Notes: generated from the letters alone by a model not told the origin. DNA of 64,000 nucleotides from Ewingella americana (GCF_006438725.1 NZ_RCZD01000006.1:229588-293587), one strand, 5' to 3'. Positions 1 through 9,940 are shown, numbered from the stretch's first letter. Numbers and translations are program-made.

Positions 1-1083
1 GTCAGCTTTATCTGCTCCTTCGTTCTGGTCACCAGCCTGTTTATTCTGTTTGCTGACCTGACGCCGAAGCGCATCGGTATGATTTCACCCGAAACGGTTG
101 CCGTTCGTATAGTCAACCCGATGCGTTTCTGCCTGTTCGTGTGCCGGCCAATGGTCTGGTTCTTCAACGGACTGGCTAACGTCATTTTCCGCCTGTTCAA
201 GTTGCCAACCGTGCGTAACGACGATATCACTTCTGATGATATTTATGCCGTAGTGGAAGCCGGTGCGCTGGCGGGCGTACTGCGTAAGCAAGAGCATGAG
301 CTGATTGAAAACGTATTTGAGCTGGAATCGCGGACCGTGCCGTCATCTATGACCTCACGCGAGAGCGTGATTTTCTTTGACCTGCGCGAAAGCGAAGACA
401 GCATTAAAGAGAAGATTTCTACCCATCCGCACTCGAAGTTCCTGGTGTGCGACGGCCATATCGATCAGGTCGTGGGTTATGTCGATTCAAAAGACCTGCT
501 GAACCGCGTGCTGGGTAATCAGAGTCTGATGCTGAGCAGCGGCGTGCAAATTCGCTCGGCGCTGATCGTACCCGATACACTGACGCTCTCCGAGGCGCTG
601 GAAAGTTTCAAAGCGGCTGGTGAAGACTTCGCGGTGATCCTCAACGAATATGCGCTCGTGGTAGGGATTATTACGCTCAATGACGTGATGACCACGCTGA
701 TGGGCGATTTAGTCGGTCAGGGCATGGAAGAGCAGATTGTCACGCGTGATGAAAACTCATGGCTTATCGAGGGGGGGACACCTATCGAAGACGTGATGCG
801 CGTACTGCATATCGAAGCGTTCCCGCAGGCGGGTAATTATGAAACCATCGGCGGTTTCATGATGTTCATGCTGCGTAAAATCCCTAAACGTACCGACTTT
901 GTGAAGTTCTCCGGCTACAAGTTTGAAGTCGTGGATATCGACAGCTACAAAATCGACCAACTGCTGGTGACCCGCATCACCGATAAACCTGTCGCACCGT
1001 TGTTGCCAAAGACGCCGCAGGAAATCAAAGATGAGAAGAATGCACAGAAGCTTGCCGAGAAAAACGGCGATCACTCATCATGA
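1..1083 (+). CDS. ytfL: CorC/HlyC-family inner membrane protein YtfL, 5' truncated by window edge
   Basis: The frame is open from base 1, so the true start lies upstream of the window; the first in-window ATG (79) is internal. The visible part is the end of the transmembrane DUF21-type domain (hydrophobic stretches at about 1-60 and 120-200), then a CBS-domain pair (about 340-720) and a C-terminal CorC_HlyC domain (about 760-1000). The family contains cation or polyamine efflux-linked membrane proteins; YtfL has been connected to putrescine export in E. coli, but the substrate cannot be read from this sequence. A strong hairpin terminator follows the stop. The ytfL-ytfK-ytfJ neighbourhood supports the assignment. 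Confidence 0.93.
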   Translation, partial: VSFICSFVLVTSLFILFADLTPKRIGMISPETVAVRIVNPMRFCLFVCRPMVWFFNGLANVIFRLFKLPTVRNDDITSDDIYAVVEAGALAGVLRKQEHELIENVFELESRTVPSSMTSRESVIFFDLRESEDSIKEKISTHPHSKFLVCDGHIDQVVGYVDSKDLLNRVLGNQSLMLSSGVQIRSALIVPDTLTLSEALESFKAAGEDFAVILNEYALVVGIITLNDVMTTLMGDLVGQGMEEQIVTRDENSWLIEGGTPIEDVMRVLHIEAFPQAGNYETIGGFMMFMLRKIPKRTDFVKFSGYKFEVVDIDSYKIDQLLVTRITDKPVAPLLPKTPQEIKDEKNAQKLAEKNGDHSS

Positions 1084-1105
1084 TTGAGTGAATGCCAGAA
1101 ACACG

Positions 1106-1133
1106 AACGGCCCTGAAAAGGGCCGTTTTTTTT
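1106..1133 (+). terminator. Rho-independent terminator after ytfL
   Basis: An 8-bp GC-rich stem (AACGGCCC pairing with GGGCCGTT) with a short TGAAAA loop is followed by a run of T. It lies 22 bases past the ytfL stop and also faces the convergent ytfK end. Confidence 0.85.
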
Positions 1134-1170
1134 GGTGCTGATGACCGTGGTTGTCATCTGCGCCAGGCAT

Positions 1171-1377
1171 TTAGCCCATTTCAGTCTGCAAGTACGTCAC
1201 CTGACGGTTTACTTCTGACATCACACTGAAGTGGCGCTTATCACGTACTTTTGGCAATAAAATTTTGCCTTGGTCAAACTCAAATGCACCGACGTCTTTA
1301 ATATAAAGGCGACCACGGAACAGCGTCTTAACGTACTTGGCTACTTTCAACGGATTGTAGCGCTGGAAGATTCTCAT
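1171..1377 (-). CDS. ytfK: DUF1107 protein YtfK, SpoT-linked stress modulator
   Basis: A 68-residue basic protein with the same length as E. coli YtfK and near-identical sequence across the [17 protein letters not shown] core. In E. coli, YtfK has been reported to stimulate SpoT-dependent (p)ppGpp accumulation during phosphate or fatty-acid starvation; that role is carried over by homology. The start is fixed by a strong ribosome-binding site (GGAGG plus AAAG, about 1382-1391 on the minus strand) and by conservation of the N-terminal MRIFQRYNP. The upstream leader can form a long hairpin (see 1401-1462). The gene converges on ytfL and diverges from ytfJ. Confidence 0.92.
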   Translation of the reverse strand: MRIFQRYNPLKVAKYVKTLFRGRLYIKDVGAFEFDQGKILLPKVRDKRHFSVMSEVNRQVTYLQTEMG

Positions 1378-1696
1378 TTTTCTACTTTCCTCCGATAAAT
1401 CACTGCGTATTCAGGCCGGGTAAAGCTGCGATGAGAGCCTGAATGACATCGTATTCGCAGTGAGTAGACATATAACATAGCAGGGAGTTCAGGTTATTCC
1501 AGTTTATTTAACTGCTTTTACTTGTCTTGACAGTGTGGTTTCCAGAATTGTCGCATTCCGACAGTATAACCCTTCAATTCGTGCCATTTCTGTAACCTAT
1601 AACACACTGTTAACATCCCAACAGGACAGACCACTTGTCTGATTCTATGATTGTCAGGTCAGCCTATTTTTACGGCCTCATTTATAGGGAGTATGT
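1378..1696. other. ytfK-ytfJ divergent intergenic region
   Basis: 319 bases with no convincing small gene. It contains the structured ytfK leader (1401-1462), a likely ytfK -10 element (TATGTT on the minus strand, 1474-1479), AT-rich sequence, and the ytfJ ribosome-binding site (GGGAG, 1688-1691). I looked for a Pho box, because ytfK is a PhoB target in E. coli, and did not find a convincing pair of 11-bp-spaced repeats. Confidence 0.6.
1401..1462 (-). promoter_or_regulatory. Structured 5' leader of ytfK (long two-part hairpin)
   Basis: Two nested inverted repeats lie between the likely ytfK -10 and its ribosome-binding site: an outer 7-bp pair (CACTGCG 1401-1407 with CGCAGTG 1456-1462) and an inner 8-bp pair (ATTCAGGC 1409-1416 with GCCTGAAT 1437-1444). 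An 11-nt bulge sits on one side. The fold ends about 10 bases from the ribosome-binding site, so it could modulate ytfK translation or mRNA stability. The pairing is seen; the function is inferred. Confidence 0.5.
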
Positions 1697-2254
1697 ATGA
1701 TGTTAAAAAGCCTGCTTATGGTGTCTCTGGTTGTTTTCCCGTTATTCGCTTGTGCACACAACCTGGTGCCAGGAGAACGCCTGCCCGCCGTGGGCGTTGA
1801 TGACAAAGGTGAGCTGAACTATGTCAATAATGACTTCAGCTACAGCCGGTGGAACAGTGCCAAACTGCCCGGTAAAGTACGTCTAGTGCAGCATATGGCC
1901 GGGCGCACCAGCGCCAAAGCACTGAACGCCCCGCTGATCGATGCCATCAGGGCAGCCAATCTACCGCACGATCATTACCAAACGACGACAATCATCAATA
2001 CCGATGACGCCATCATGGGAACCGGCATGTTTGTGCGCAGCAGTATTGAAAGCGGTAAGAAGGAGTTCCCCTGGTCACAAATCATTGTCGACAGTAATGG
2101 CGGGGTGAAAAAGGCCTGGGAGCTTGAGCCAAAAAGCTCTGCCGTGGTGGTGCTGGATAAAGATGGCGTGATTAAGTGGGTCAAAGAAGGTGCGTTGACG
2201 CAGGAAGAGGTTCAGCAAGTGGTGGCGTTGTTACATCAGTTAGTCAAGCAATAG
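1697..2254 (+). CDS. ytfJ: YtfJ family periplasmic thioredoxin-fold protein
   Basis: 185 residues with an N-terminal signal peptide (hydrophobic residues 4-18, likely cleavage near ACA-H). The rest matches the YtfJ family, which has a thioredoxin-like or peroxiredoxin-like fold but here lacks a CXXC motif, so no redox chemistry can be claimed. The function is unknown. The start could be 1697 or the adjacent in-frame ATG at 1700; both are served by GGGAG at 1688-1691. The gene converges on cysQ, with a large inverted repeat between the two stops acting as a shared terminator. Confidence 0.88.
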   Translation: MMLKSLLMVSLVVFPLFACAHNLVPGERLPAVGVDDKGELNYVNNDFSYSRWNSAKLPGKVRLVQHMAGRTSAKALNAPLIDAIRAANLPHDHYQTTTIINTDDAIMGTGMFVRSSIESGKKEFPWSQIIVDSNGGVKKAWELEPKSSAVVVLDKDGVIKWVKEGALTQEEVQQVVALLHQLVKQ

Positions 2255-2264
2255 CACATACAGG

Positions 2265-2303
2265 GACGGAGAGAAGCACGCCCTCTGCGCGCTTCTCTCC
2301 GTC
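2265..2303. terminator. Bidirectional hairpin between ytfJ and cysQ
   Basis: A perfect 13-bp inverted repeat (GACGGAGAGAAGC and its complement) surrounds a 13-base loop between two convergent stop codons. There is no long T run on either side, so its efficiency as an intrinsic terminator is uncertain. Confidence 0.55.
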
Positions 2304-2309
2304 AATCAG

Positions 2310-3056
2310 TCAGAACAACGACACCCGGAACCCCGGATTGAGGAACGACTCTTTCGGGGTATACAGTAATGCCTGACCGGTCCAGTCATGCACAATCGCA
2401 CCGGCAGCAATCGCCACCGCGTGCCCTGCGCCGGTGTCCCAGATATTAGTCGGCCCGAAGCGCGGATAGAGCTGTGCTTCGCCCTCGGCAACCAGACAGA
2501 ACTTCAGTGACGAGCCGATAGCAACCGTTTGATGCTCACCCAGCTGTGACAGATAATCCTGCAACTCCTGATCGTTGTCATAATGCGAACGGCTGACGAC
2601 CACCAGCGGCGGATGGGCTTCCTTCACCTGTATTTGCTTACGTTCGCCGTTTTCCTCTTTCCAGGCTTTACCCTCAGCGGCGCTGTACATCACTTGGGTG
2701 ACCGGCACATATACCACGCCCAGCACCGGCTTGCCGTCTTCGATAAGCGCGATATTGACGGTGAACTCACCGTTGCGCTTCAAAAACTCTTTGGTGCCGT
2801 CGAGCGGATCCACCAGCCAGTAACGGCTCCAACCCTGACGTTCGCTCCAGGACTGTGGATCTTCCTCAGACAACATCGGTGTTTGCGGATCAAGCAGCGC
2901 CAGTCCATTCTTAATCACGTTATGTGCCGCGATATCTGCGGCAGTGACCGGTGACGCATCGCTCTTCTGGCGAGCGTCAAGGGGTTGTTCACCGTCATAA
3001 ACCGCCATAATGGCATCACCGGCATCGCGCGCCAGCTGGCAAATTTTATCTAACAT
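2310..3056 (-). CDS. cysQ: 3'(2'),5'-bisphosphate nucleotidase CysQ
   Basis: 248 residues of the inositol-monophosphatase superfamily. The metal-binding signatures are visible: SEEDP (about 63-67), [11 protein letters not shown] (about 80-90) and the distal WDTGAGHA motif (about 206). The enzyme hydrolyses 3'-phosphoadenosine 5'-phosphate (PAP), the by-product of PAPS reduction in sulfate assimilation, to AMP and phosphate, which prevents toxic PAP build-up. It is cytoplasmic or inner-membrane associated. The length matches the E. coli protein (246). It diverges from cpdB, another nucleotide phosphohydrolase gene, as in E. coli. Confidence 0.95.
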   Translation of the reverse strand: MLDKICQLARDAGDAIMAVYDGEQPLDARQKSDASPVTAADIAAHNVIKNGLALLDPQTPMLSEEDPQSWSERQGWSRYWLVDPLDGTKEFLKRNGEFTVNIALIEDGKPVLGVVYVPVTQVMYSAAEGKAWKEENGERKQIQVKEAHPPLVVVSRSHYDNDQELQDYLSQLGEHQTVAIGSSLKFCLVAEGEAQLYPRFGPTNIWDTGAGHAVAIAAGAIVHDWTGQALLYTPKESFLNPGFRVSLF

Positions 3057-3279
3057 ATTTCACCTCAGTCATTCTTTCATAAACGCAACGTCATGTATGA
3101 AGCCTAGTTTTTTTTAGGCGGAATAGCCATCCCGTAATCTGCGGCTGTTAACAATTCCACCACGCAATACCCGTTACATCTCACAATTATTTATGACAAC
3201 TGATTACATTCTCATCAAATTTTGAGATATATATCGGGTTTTTCCCTTTATGGATATTCCCCTTTCTGGAGGCACTGCA

Positions 3280-5229
3280 ATGATTACGCGTCACTTGACG
3301 TTATCCCTGTTAGCTACGCTGGTTGCCGTTTCAGCCCACGCATCGCAGGTGGATCTGCGGATCATGGAAACCACCGATTTACACAGCAACATGATGGACT
3401 TCGACTACTACAAGGATAAACCAACGGATAAGTTCGGCCTGGTACGTACTGCCAGCCTGATCCATGCCGCACGGGACGAAGTCACTAACTCCGTGCTGGT
3501 CGATAACGGCGACGTGATCCAGGGCAGCCCGCTCGGTGATTACATGGCGGCCAAAGGCCTGAAGAAGGGCGATGTTCATCCGGTCTATAAAGCGATGAAT
3601 ACGCTGGATTACGTGGTTGGAAATCTGGGCAACCATGAATTCAACTACGGGCTGGATTACCTGAAAAAAGCACTGGCCGGGGCGAAATTCCCTTACGTGA
3701 ATGCCAACGTCATCGACAGTAAAACCGGCAAGCCGCTGTTTACACCGTTTTTAATCACTGATAACCCGGTAAAAGACCGCGACGGCAAAACCCATAATCT
3801 GCGCATCGGTTATATTGGCTTCGTGCCACCGCAAATCATGGTATGGGACAAAGCCAACTTGCAGGGCAAAGTGACCGTCGCAGACATCACCGAAACCGCC
3901 AAAAAATGGGTGCCGGAGATGCGCAGACAAGGCGCGGATATCATCGTGGCGATCCCCCACTCAGGGCTATCGGGTGACCCTTATAAAACCATGGCGGAAA
4001 ACTCAGTCTATTACCTGAGCCAGGTGAAAGGGATCGACGCCATCATGTTCGGCCATGCGCATGCCGTCTTCCCAAGTGAAGAGTTTGCCAATATTAAGGG
4101 CGCGGATATCAAACAGGGCACGCTGAACGGTGTTCCTGCGGTGATGCCAGGTATGTGGGGTGACCATCTGGGCGTGGTAGACATGGTACTCAACAATAAC
4201 GGCGGGAAGTGGCAGGTTGAAACGGCCAAAGCCGAAGCCCGGCCGATTTATGACAAGGCCAACAAGAAGTCTTTGGCGGCTGAAGATCAAAATTTAGTGA
4301 AAGTGTTGGCGGAAGATCACAATGCTACGCGGGATTTCGTCAGCAAGCCGGTGGGTAAATCTACCGACAATATGTACAGCTATCTGGCGCTGGTACAAGA
4401 TGACCCGACGGTGCAAATCGTCAATAACGCGCAGAAAGCTTATACCGAGCACTTCATTCAGGGCGATCCGGATCTTGCCAATCTGCCGGTACTTTCTGCG
4501 GCGGCACCGTTTAAAGTCGGTGGGCGTAAAAACGATCCGGCCAGTTTTGTCGAAGTGGAAAAAGGTGAGCTGACGTTCCGTAACGCGGCAGATTTATACC
4601 TTTATCCGAACACATTGGTGGTGATGAAAGTCAGTGGTCAGGAAGTCAAAGACTGGCTGGAGTGTTCCGCCGGGCAGTTCAATCAGATCGATGTTAACAG
4701 CAGCAAACCGCAGTCGCTGATTAACTGGGACGGTTTTCGCACCTATAATTTCGACGTAATTGATGGTGTGAATTACCAGATTGATGTCAGCCAGCCCGCC
4801 AAGTTCGACGGCGAATGTACGCTGATCAATAAAGACGCCGGGCGGATCAAAAACCTGACCTTCAACGGCAAACCGATCGACCTCAAAGCGACCTTCCTGG
4901 TTGCAACCAATAACTACCGCGCCTACGGCGGTAAGTTTGCCGGCACCGGTGACAGCCATATTGCGTTTGCTTCGCCGGATGAGAACCGCTCGGTCGTCGC
5001 AGCGTATATCAGCGCGGAGACCCAAAGGCACGGCGCAGTCACGCCAACGGCCGACAACAACTGGAAGCTGGCGCCAATCAAATCATCGCAACCGCTGGAT
5101 ATCCGCTTCGAAACCTCGCCGGGTGAAAAAGCGGCGGCCTTTATTAAATCGCACGCACAGTATCCGGTGACCGCCAAAGGCACTGACGCCATCGGCTTCG
5201 AAATTTATCAGGTCGATTTGCAGAAATAA
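3280..5229 (+). CDS. cpdB: 2',3'-cyclic-nucleotide 2'-phosphodiesterase/3'-nucleotidase CpdB
   Basis: 649 residues from the preferred ATG at 3280, which has GGAGG at 3268-3272 and gives a clean signal peptide (about residues 1-21, ending AHA). The open frame extends up to 3250, but that start would put ten extra residues before the signal. The mature periplasmic enzyme has an N-terminal calcineurin-like metallophosphatase domain (TTDLHSN near residue 33, GNHEFNYG near 117) and a C-terminal 5'-nucleotidase domain. It hydrolyses 2',3'-cyclic nucleotides and 3'-nucleotides for scavenging. It is transcribed divergently from cysQ; an IS remnant begins 25 bases after its stop. Confidence 0.96.
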   Translation: MITRHLTLSLLATLVAVSAHASQVDLRIMETTDLHSNMMDFDYYKDKPTDKFGLVRTASLIHAARDEVTNSVLVDNGDVIQGSPLGDYMAAKGLKKGDVHPVYKAMNTLDYVVGNLGNHEFNYGLDYLKKALAGAKFPYVNANVIDSKTGKPLFTPFLITDNPVKDRDGKTHNLRIGYIGFVPPQIMVWDKANLQGKVTVADITETAKKWVPEMRRQGADIIVAIPHSGLSGDPYKTMAENSVYYLSQVKGIDAIMFGHAHAVFPSEEFANIKGADIKQGTLNGVPAVMPGMWGDHLGVVDMVLNNNGGKWQVETAKAEARPIYDKANKKSLAAEDQNLVKVLAEDHNATRDFVSKPVGKSTDNMYSYLALVQDDPTVQIVNNAQKAYTEHFIQGDPDLANLPVLSAAAPFKVGGRKNDPASFVEVEKGELTFRNAADLYLYPNTLVVMKVSGQEVKDWLECSAGQFNQIDVNSSKPQSLINWDGFRTYNFDVIDGVNYQIDVSQPAKFDGECTLINKDAGRIKNLTFNGKPIDLKATFLVATNNYRAYGGKFAGTGDSHIAFASPDENRSVVAAYISAETQRHGAVTPTADNNWKLAPIKSSQPLDIRFETSPGEKAAAFIKSHAQYPVTAKGTDAIGFEIYQVDLQK

Positions 5230-5339
5230 TGCCTTCCCCAAACGCTCCACCTGCGGGCTGAGGGCTCCCCATAAATAAAGACAGGCATAGAAGGTTGTGA
5301 TCTACTTAGTGTTCCAGCAAAAAGTAAGGTCTCCCCTCT

Positions 5340-5693
5340 GTGCCTGCTTCTCAAGTTTGCCACAGATTCTTTAGTCAGCCCCTCCGCTCGATACATCAGT
5401 ATCGCAAAAACGCTCTGCTAGATATGACCGTTGCACTGACTCGCGGCGCTTCTCTTTCCCTCACCAGTATCGGCAGATTGCTGCCCGGAACAGCCCGCGT
5501 TAAACACAAGATCAAGCGTGTCGACAGGCATCTCAACAACGATTTGATGTTTAAGGATATTCCTGCCATTTATCAGCAACTGGTTTCCCGCCTGACTCAC
5601 CGTCTTCCGTTTTGTGTCATTGCAGTTGACTGGAGTGGTTATACGACAATCACCGGGAATACTGTCGGGGATGAACCCCGACAGTGTTTATGA
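5340..5693 (+). pseudogene. Truncated IS4-family transposase N-terminus
   Basis: The translation resembles the N-terminal portion of IS10/IS4-type transposases: LTSIGRLLPGTARVKHKIKR, then a VDWSGY motif carrying what would be the first catalytic Asp of the DDE triad. The second Asp and the Glu region are missing. The last codons run into the palindrome at 5661-5685, so the C-terminus there is junction sequence. The true start is uncertain and may lie slightly upstream in decayed sequence. It cannot encode a working transposase. Confidence 0.8.
5661..5685. repeat. Perfect palindrome inside the IS remnant
   Basis: ACTGTCGGGG (5661-5670) is perfectly inverted at 5676-5685 with an ATGAA loop. 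It lies where the transposase homology stops, so it marks the deletion junction or a small secondary insertion (REP-like or miniature element). Confidence 0.6.
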
Positions 5694-5814
5694 AGAAATG
5701 GCGAGGGCTTACCGAGACATCATCATGGTCTACTGATGATATTTCTGGGGATCCCTCAGCCCGTCCGGGGCGTTTATTTCTTCCATACTTCCTTTGGGCT
5801 ATAGCCTTGCCTTA

Positions 5815-5837
5815 AACATGTATTTATAATACATGTT
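5815..5837. promoter_or_regulatory. Probable NsrR operator upstream of ytfE
   Basis: A perfect 10-bp inverted repeat (AACATGTATT, spacer TAT, AATACATGTT) lies 31 bases before the ytfE ATG. It fits the known NsrR motif, two AAGATGYATTT-type arms with a one-base centre. ytfE is a classic NsrR-repressed gene in enterobacteria and nsrR itself is encoded at 18617-19042. The palindrome is seen directly; binding is inferred. Confidence 0.78.
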
Positions 5838-5868
5838 ATGTGATTTATTCATTTAACGAGGCTTCATC

Positions 5869-6534
5869 ATGGACTATCGCGACCAACCCCTTGGCGCTCT
5901 GGCTGTTGCCATTCCCCGCGCCACCCGCTTATTCCGTCAATACGATCTGGATTTCTGCTGCGGTGGTAAACAAACTCTGCTGCGTGCTGTGACCAAAAAA
6001 GAGCTGGATATCGATCTGATTGAGCAGCAATTAGCGGAAATTGCACAACAACCGGACACCTCGGTTGACTGGAAAACTGCGCCGCTGGCTCAGATTATTG
6101 ATTTCATCATTCCACGCTATCACGACCGTCACCGTCAGGAACTGCCTGAACTGGTGCTGATGGCGGAGAAGGTCGAAGGTGTTCATGGGGATAAAGCGCC
6201 CTGTCCGCACGGTCTGGCGCTCCAGTTACAGCGAATCCTTGACGAGCTGACCAGCCATATGATGAAAGAGGAGCAGATTCTGTTTCCGATGATCCGTGGT
6301 GGAATGGGTCGTCAGGCTGCCGGCCCGATATCTGTCATGGAGCGTGAACATGATGATGCCGGTGAGATTCTGGAAGAGATTAAACGCCTGACAGATAATG
6401 TCACGCCACCGGAAGGCGCATGTGTTACCTGGCGCGCGCTGTATGCTGGGATCAATGAATTCATTACTGACTTAATGGAACACATTCATCTGGAAAATAA
6501 CCTGCTGTTCCCACGTGCCCTGCGCGGTGAATAG
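5869..6534 (+). CDS. ytfE: Iron-sulfur cluster repair di-iron protein YtfE (RIC)
   Basis: 221 residues. The N-terminal ScdA-type domain holds the CC pair (residues 30-31, in DLDFCCGG), and the C-terminal hemerythrin-like four-helix bundle carries candidate di-iron ligands (His 85, 88, 106, 130, 161, 205 and Glu 134-135). YtfE repairs iron-sulfur clusters damaged by nitric oxide or oxidants, probably by donating iron or removing NO, in the cytoplasm. A perfect NsrR-type operator lies just upstream, so induction by NO is expected. In E. coli cycA separates ytfE from fklB; here a bidirectional terminator is all that lies between them. Confidence 0.96.
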   Translation: MDYRDQPLGALAVAIPRATRLFRQYDLDFCCGGKQTLLRAVTKKELDIDLIEQQLAEIAQQPDTSVDWKTAPLAQIIDFIIPRYHDRHRQELPELVLMAEKVEGVHGDKAPCPHGLALQLQRILDELTSHMMKEEQILFPMIRGGMGRQAAGPISVMEREHDDAGEILEEIKRLTDNVTPPEGACVTWRALYAGINEFITDLMEHIHLENNLLFPRALRGE

Positions 6535-6613
6535 TCCAGATCCCACCCTAAATAGTTCAAGTTGCAGGAAAGCAGCCAATCTATCAACGGCTTGAAGTAT
6601 GACGTGGAAACGT

Positions 6614-6638
6614 AAAAAGGGCGCATCTGCGCCCTTTT
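6614..6638. terminator. Bidirectional terminator between ytfE and fklB
   Basis: AAAAGGGCGCA and TGCGCCCTTTT form an 11-bp stem with a short loop, giving A/T tails on both sides between two convergent stops. Confidence 0.85.
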
Positions 6639-6660
6639 CATTACTGCATTCTACAAAGAA

Positions 6661-7281
6661 TTACAGGATTTCCAGCAGCTCAACTTCAAAAGTCAGCGCA
6701 CTGAAAGGTGGGATGGACGCGCCAGCGCCACGTTCGCCATAAGCCAGGTTATGAGGGATATACAGCTCCCACTTAGAACCGACGGGCATCAGGGTCAGCG
6801 CTTCAATCCAACCTGCGATAACACCGCTGACCGGAAATTCTGCTGGCTCGCCGCGCTGTACGGAGCTGTCGAACACGGTACCGTCAATCAGTTTACCGGT
6901 GTAGTGAACACGCACGCGGTCCTGACGGCCTGGGATCGGGCCTTCGCCCTGGGTGATCACAGAGAATTGCAGACCCGATTCCGTGCTGGTGACGCCATCA
7001 CGCTGGGCGTTGGTGGTCAGGAACTCCTGGCCTTCCACTGCCAGCGCTTCCTGACGCTCACGGCGCACTGCATCAGCACGTTCGTGAACTTCACGCAGCG
7101 CGCGGTGAACCACATCAACCGGAACTGCTGGCGTATTCCCTTCCAGCGCATCGCGTAAGCCTGCCAGCAATGCGTCAGGCTCTAAACCCTGTAAACCTGA
7201 TTCCTGCAATTGTTGACCGACCTGCAAGCCGATACCGTAACTTGCCTGCGCTTCTACGCTGTCAAATGAAGGGGTTGTCAT
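6661..7281 (-). CDS. fklB: FKBP-type peptidyl-prolyl cis-trans isomerase FklB (FKBP22)
   Basis: 206 residues starting at MTTPSFDS, the same length as E. coli FklB and preceded by AAGGAAA; the frame is open 27 codons further upstream but without conservation. An N-terminal helical dimerisation domain (about 1-90) is followed by the FKBP domain (about 110-206) with [31 protein letters not shown] and AYGERGAG. There is no signal peptide, so this is the cytoplasmic short form rather than FkpA. It speeds prolyl isomerisation in protein folding. It converges on ytfE. Confidence 0.96.
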   Translation of the reverse strand: MTTPSFDSVEAQASYGIGLQVGQQLQESGLQGLEPDALLAGLRDALEGNTPAVPVDVVHRALREVHERADAVRRERQEALAVEGQEFLTTNAQRDGVTSTESGLQFSVITQGEGPIPGRQDRVRVHYTGKLIDGTVFDSSVQRGEPAEFPVSGVIAGWIEALTLMPVGSKWELYIPHNLAYGERGAGASIPPFSALTFEVELLEIL

Positions 7282-7568
7282 GGAGTTTCCTTTAGTCTTT
7301 AAATAAGTCGAACGCGCAGCATAACAGCGCGTGGCTTTTGGGTAAAATTCTCTATAGTGCAAGGTGACACTTGCCGCAGTTCTGCAGGAAACAGATCGGA
7401 ATTATGTTATTCATTGCGCATTAAGGGACCGCTTACGTGCTATTGGTGCTTTGTTCCTTTTCGCATCAAGCAGTTAACCCGCTATACTTACCGGGAAAAT
7501 CCGACAGAATAATCGGGTATGATTTTTTTCTGTTTACTTGCAGTTGTGCGTAAGAAAGAGAGGTTGTC

Positions 7569-8288
7569 ATGGGCAGAATCCCGCCCAGGAGAAGGAAAGC
7601 CATCCGTATTTATCAACCCATGTTGAGATCCTGGATTGCCATTATGAAAAGGCCGATGCGTGACACTACGCCGCTGTCTGAAAGCGACGAATCCCAAGAG
7701 CAGCCGCCAGTGCAACCATCAATGATGAGTAAAGCCAAAGCGCTGGCCTGCAAAGCCTGGCACATGAGCGATGATTTTAACTGGATGTCGCCACTGCCGT
7801 ACACTCATCGCCGCTGGATAATCGTCAGCGTACTGGTGATGATATTAGCGTTACTGTGGCCTTATTCGCCACCGAACAGCTATTCGCCGTCACAACCGCA
7901 GCAACCGGCATCGATTCCAATGCAGGCTGATCTGAGGAACGAGCAGGGGCGTACCACACAACTGGCGCAACCTCAGCCACAACAGCAACAGGCGGCCACT
8001 GAGCCGCCTCAGCCAATTGCGCAGGGGAACTGGAAAAGTTACCGAGTTCAGTCCGGTCAGACGCTGGCGCAGTTGTTCCGTGACAATAATCTGGCCGTTG
8101 GCGAAGTGTTTGCGATGGCACAAGTCGAGGGCGATCAAAAACCGCTGAGTAATCTGAAGGCCGGGCAGGAAGTGAAGATACAGCGCAATGCGCAGGGTGC
8201 CGTGACGTCGCTGCAAGTAACCAATGAACAGAACTCGACGGTGCTGTTTACCCGCCAGGCTGACGGCAGTTACCAGCGCAGCCGCTAG
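7569..8288 (+). CDS. ytfB: OapA-domain cell-division-associated protein YtfB
   Basis: 239 residues. A cytoplasmic basic N-terminus contains the OapA-type motif (WHMSDDFNWMSPLPYTHRR, about 61-80), followed by one transmembrane helix (about 81-98), a Pro/Gln-rich periplasmic linker, and a C-terminal LysM-like OapA domain (about 156-235, with YRVQSGQTLAQLFRDNNL). E. coli YtfB binds glycans and localises to the septum; the same role is inferred. The N-terminal extension before residue 50 is longer than in E. coli (212 aa), so a downstream start such as residue 26 or 30 is possible, but the ATG at 7569 has a good AAGAGAGG site. Confidence 0.86.
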   Translation: MGRIPPRRRKAIRIYQPMLRSWIAIMKRPMRDTTPLSESDESQEQPPVQPSMMSKAKALACKAWHMSDDFNWMSPLPYTHRRWIIVSVLVMILALLWPYSPPNSYSPSQPQQPASIPMQADLRNEQGRTTQLAQPQPQQQQAATEPPQPIAQGNWKSYRVQSGQTLAQLFRDNNLAVGEVFAMAQVEGDQKPLSNLKAGQEVKIQRNAQGAVTSLQVTNEQNSTVLFTRQADGSYQRSR

Positions 8289-8356
8289 CTATTCATGCGC
8301 AGTATTTTAGGCAATATGCGGCTTCGGGACTTTTTTTGCATTTCCAGAAAAGCAAA

Positions 8357-8377
8357 ACGCCGGCACAAGGCCGGCGT
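8357..8377 (-). terminator. Terminator of the rpsF-rplI operon
   Basis: ACGCCGG and CCGGCGT pair around a short loop. Read on the minus strand, the stem is followed by TTTTGCTTTT, 24 bases after the rplI stop. Confidence 0.8.
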
Positions 8378-8400
8378 CTCACGGGTTTACTTCAGCGTAA

Positions 8401-8853
8401 TTACGCTTCAGAAACCACTACGACATTCAGTTTAGCGAATACGTCGCTGTGTACCTGGAACTCAACTTCGTGTTCACCAGTGGTACGCAGAACGCCATTC
8501 GGCAAACGAACTTCGCTTTTTGCAACTTCAACGCCAGCTGCAGTCACTGCGTCAGCAATATCGCGAGTACCGATAGAGCCGAACAGTTTACCTTCGTCGC
8601 CTGATTTAGACGAGATGGTGACTGAACCCAGTTCATTGATTTTAGTTGCACGAGCTTCTGCAGCGCCCAGAACGTCAGCCAGTTTGGCTTCCAGTTCTGC
8701 ACGACGTGCTTCGAAGAACTCAACGTTTTTCTTGGTAGCAGGAACAGCTTTGCCCTGTGGTACCAGGAAGTTACGAGCATAGCCCGCTTTAACGTTAACT
8801 TGATCACCCAGGCTGCCCAGGTTTGCTACTTTATCAAGCAGAATAACTTGCAT
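8401..8853 (-). CDS. rplI: 50S ribosomal protein L9
   Basis: 150 residues, one more than E. coli. It begins with the L9 signature [19 protein letters not shown] and contains [13 protein letters not shown]. The compact N-terminal rRNA-binding domain is joined by a long exposed helix (about 41-75) to the C-terminal domain. It binds 23S rRNA near the L1 stalk and helps keep the reading frame. It is the last gene of rpsF-priB-rpsR-rplI, 39 bases after rpsR. Confidence 0.98.
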   Translation of the reverse strand: MQVILLDKVANLGSLGDQVNVKAGYARNFLVPQGKAVPATKKNVEFFEARRAELEAKLADVLGAAEARATKINELGSVTISSKSGDEGKLFGSIGTRDIADAVTAAGVEVAKSEVRLPNGVLRTTGEHEVEFQVHSDVFAKLNVVVVSEA

Positions 8854-8892
8854 TACCTTAACCTCTCAAAGTCGTTTATGGACAGTGGCCTA

Positions 8893-9442
<550 letters not shown>

Positions 9443-9447
9443 GGCAA

Positions 9448-9858
<411 letters not shown>

Positions 9859-9865
9859 TTATTCA

Positions 9866-9900
9866 GCCTCCTGTCAGGGTCAACCGCGGCCCATGGAAGC
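9866..9900 (-). promoter_or_regulatory. Candidate S6:S18-binding leader of rpsF mRNA
   Basis: On the minus strand GCTTCC (from 9900) pairs with GGAGGC (ending 9866), and GGG pairs with CCC inside around a CCGCGG element. This matches the described rpsF leader motif, in which S6:S18 recognises a bulged CCG and represses translation. The fold was drawn by eye. Confidence 0.55.
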
Positions 9901-9940
9901 AAGGAACGTGTTATGTGTGCGGTCGAAAAAATGACGCGCA

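Larger units (their letters stand above)
5254..5763. mobile_element. Internally deleted IS4-family (IS10-like) element with both ends
   Basis: Matching inverted ends are visible: CTGAGGGCTCCCCATAAAT (5258-5276) against the complement of 5741-5759, differing at two positions; flanking CGGG/CCCG extends the match to 5254 and 5763. They resemble IS10/IS4-type termini. Between them lie the first quarter of a transposase (5340 onward) and a separate perfect palindrome (5661-5685). At about 510 bp the element is far below the roughly 1.3 kb of an intact one. I see no clear 9-bp target duplication. It sits between cpdB and the NsrR-controlled ytfE promoter. Confidence 0.75.
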
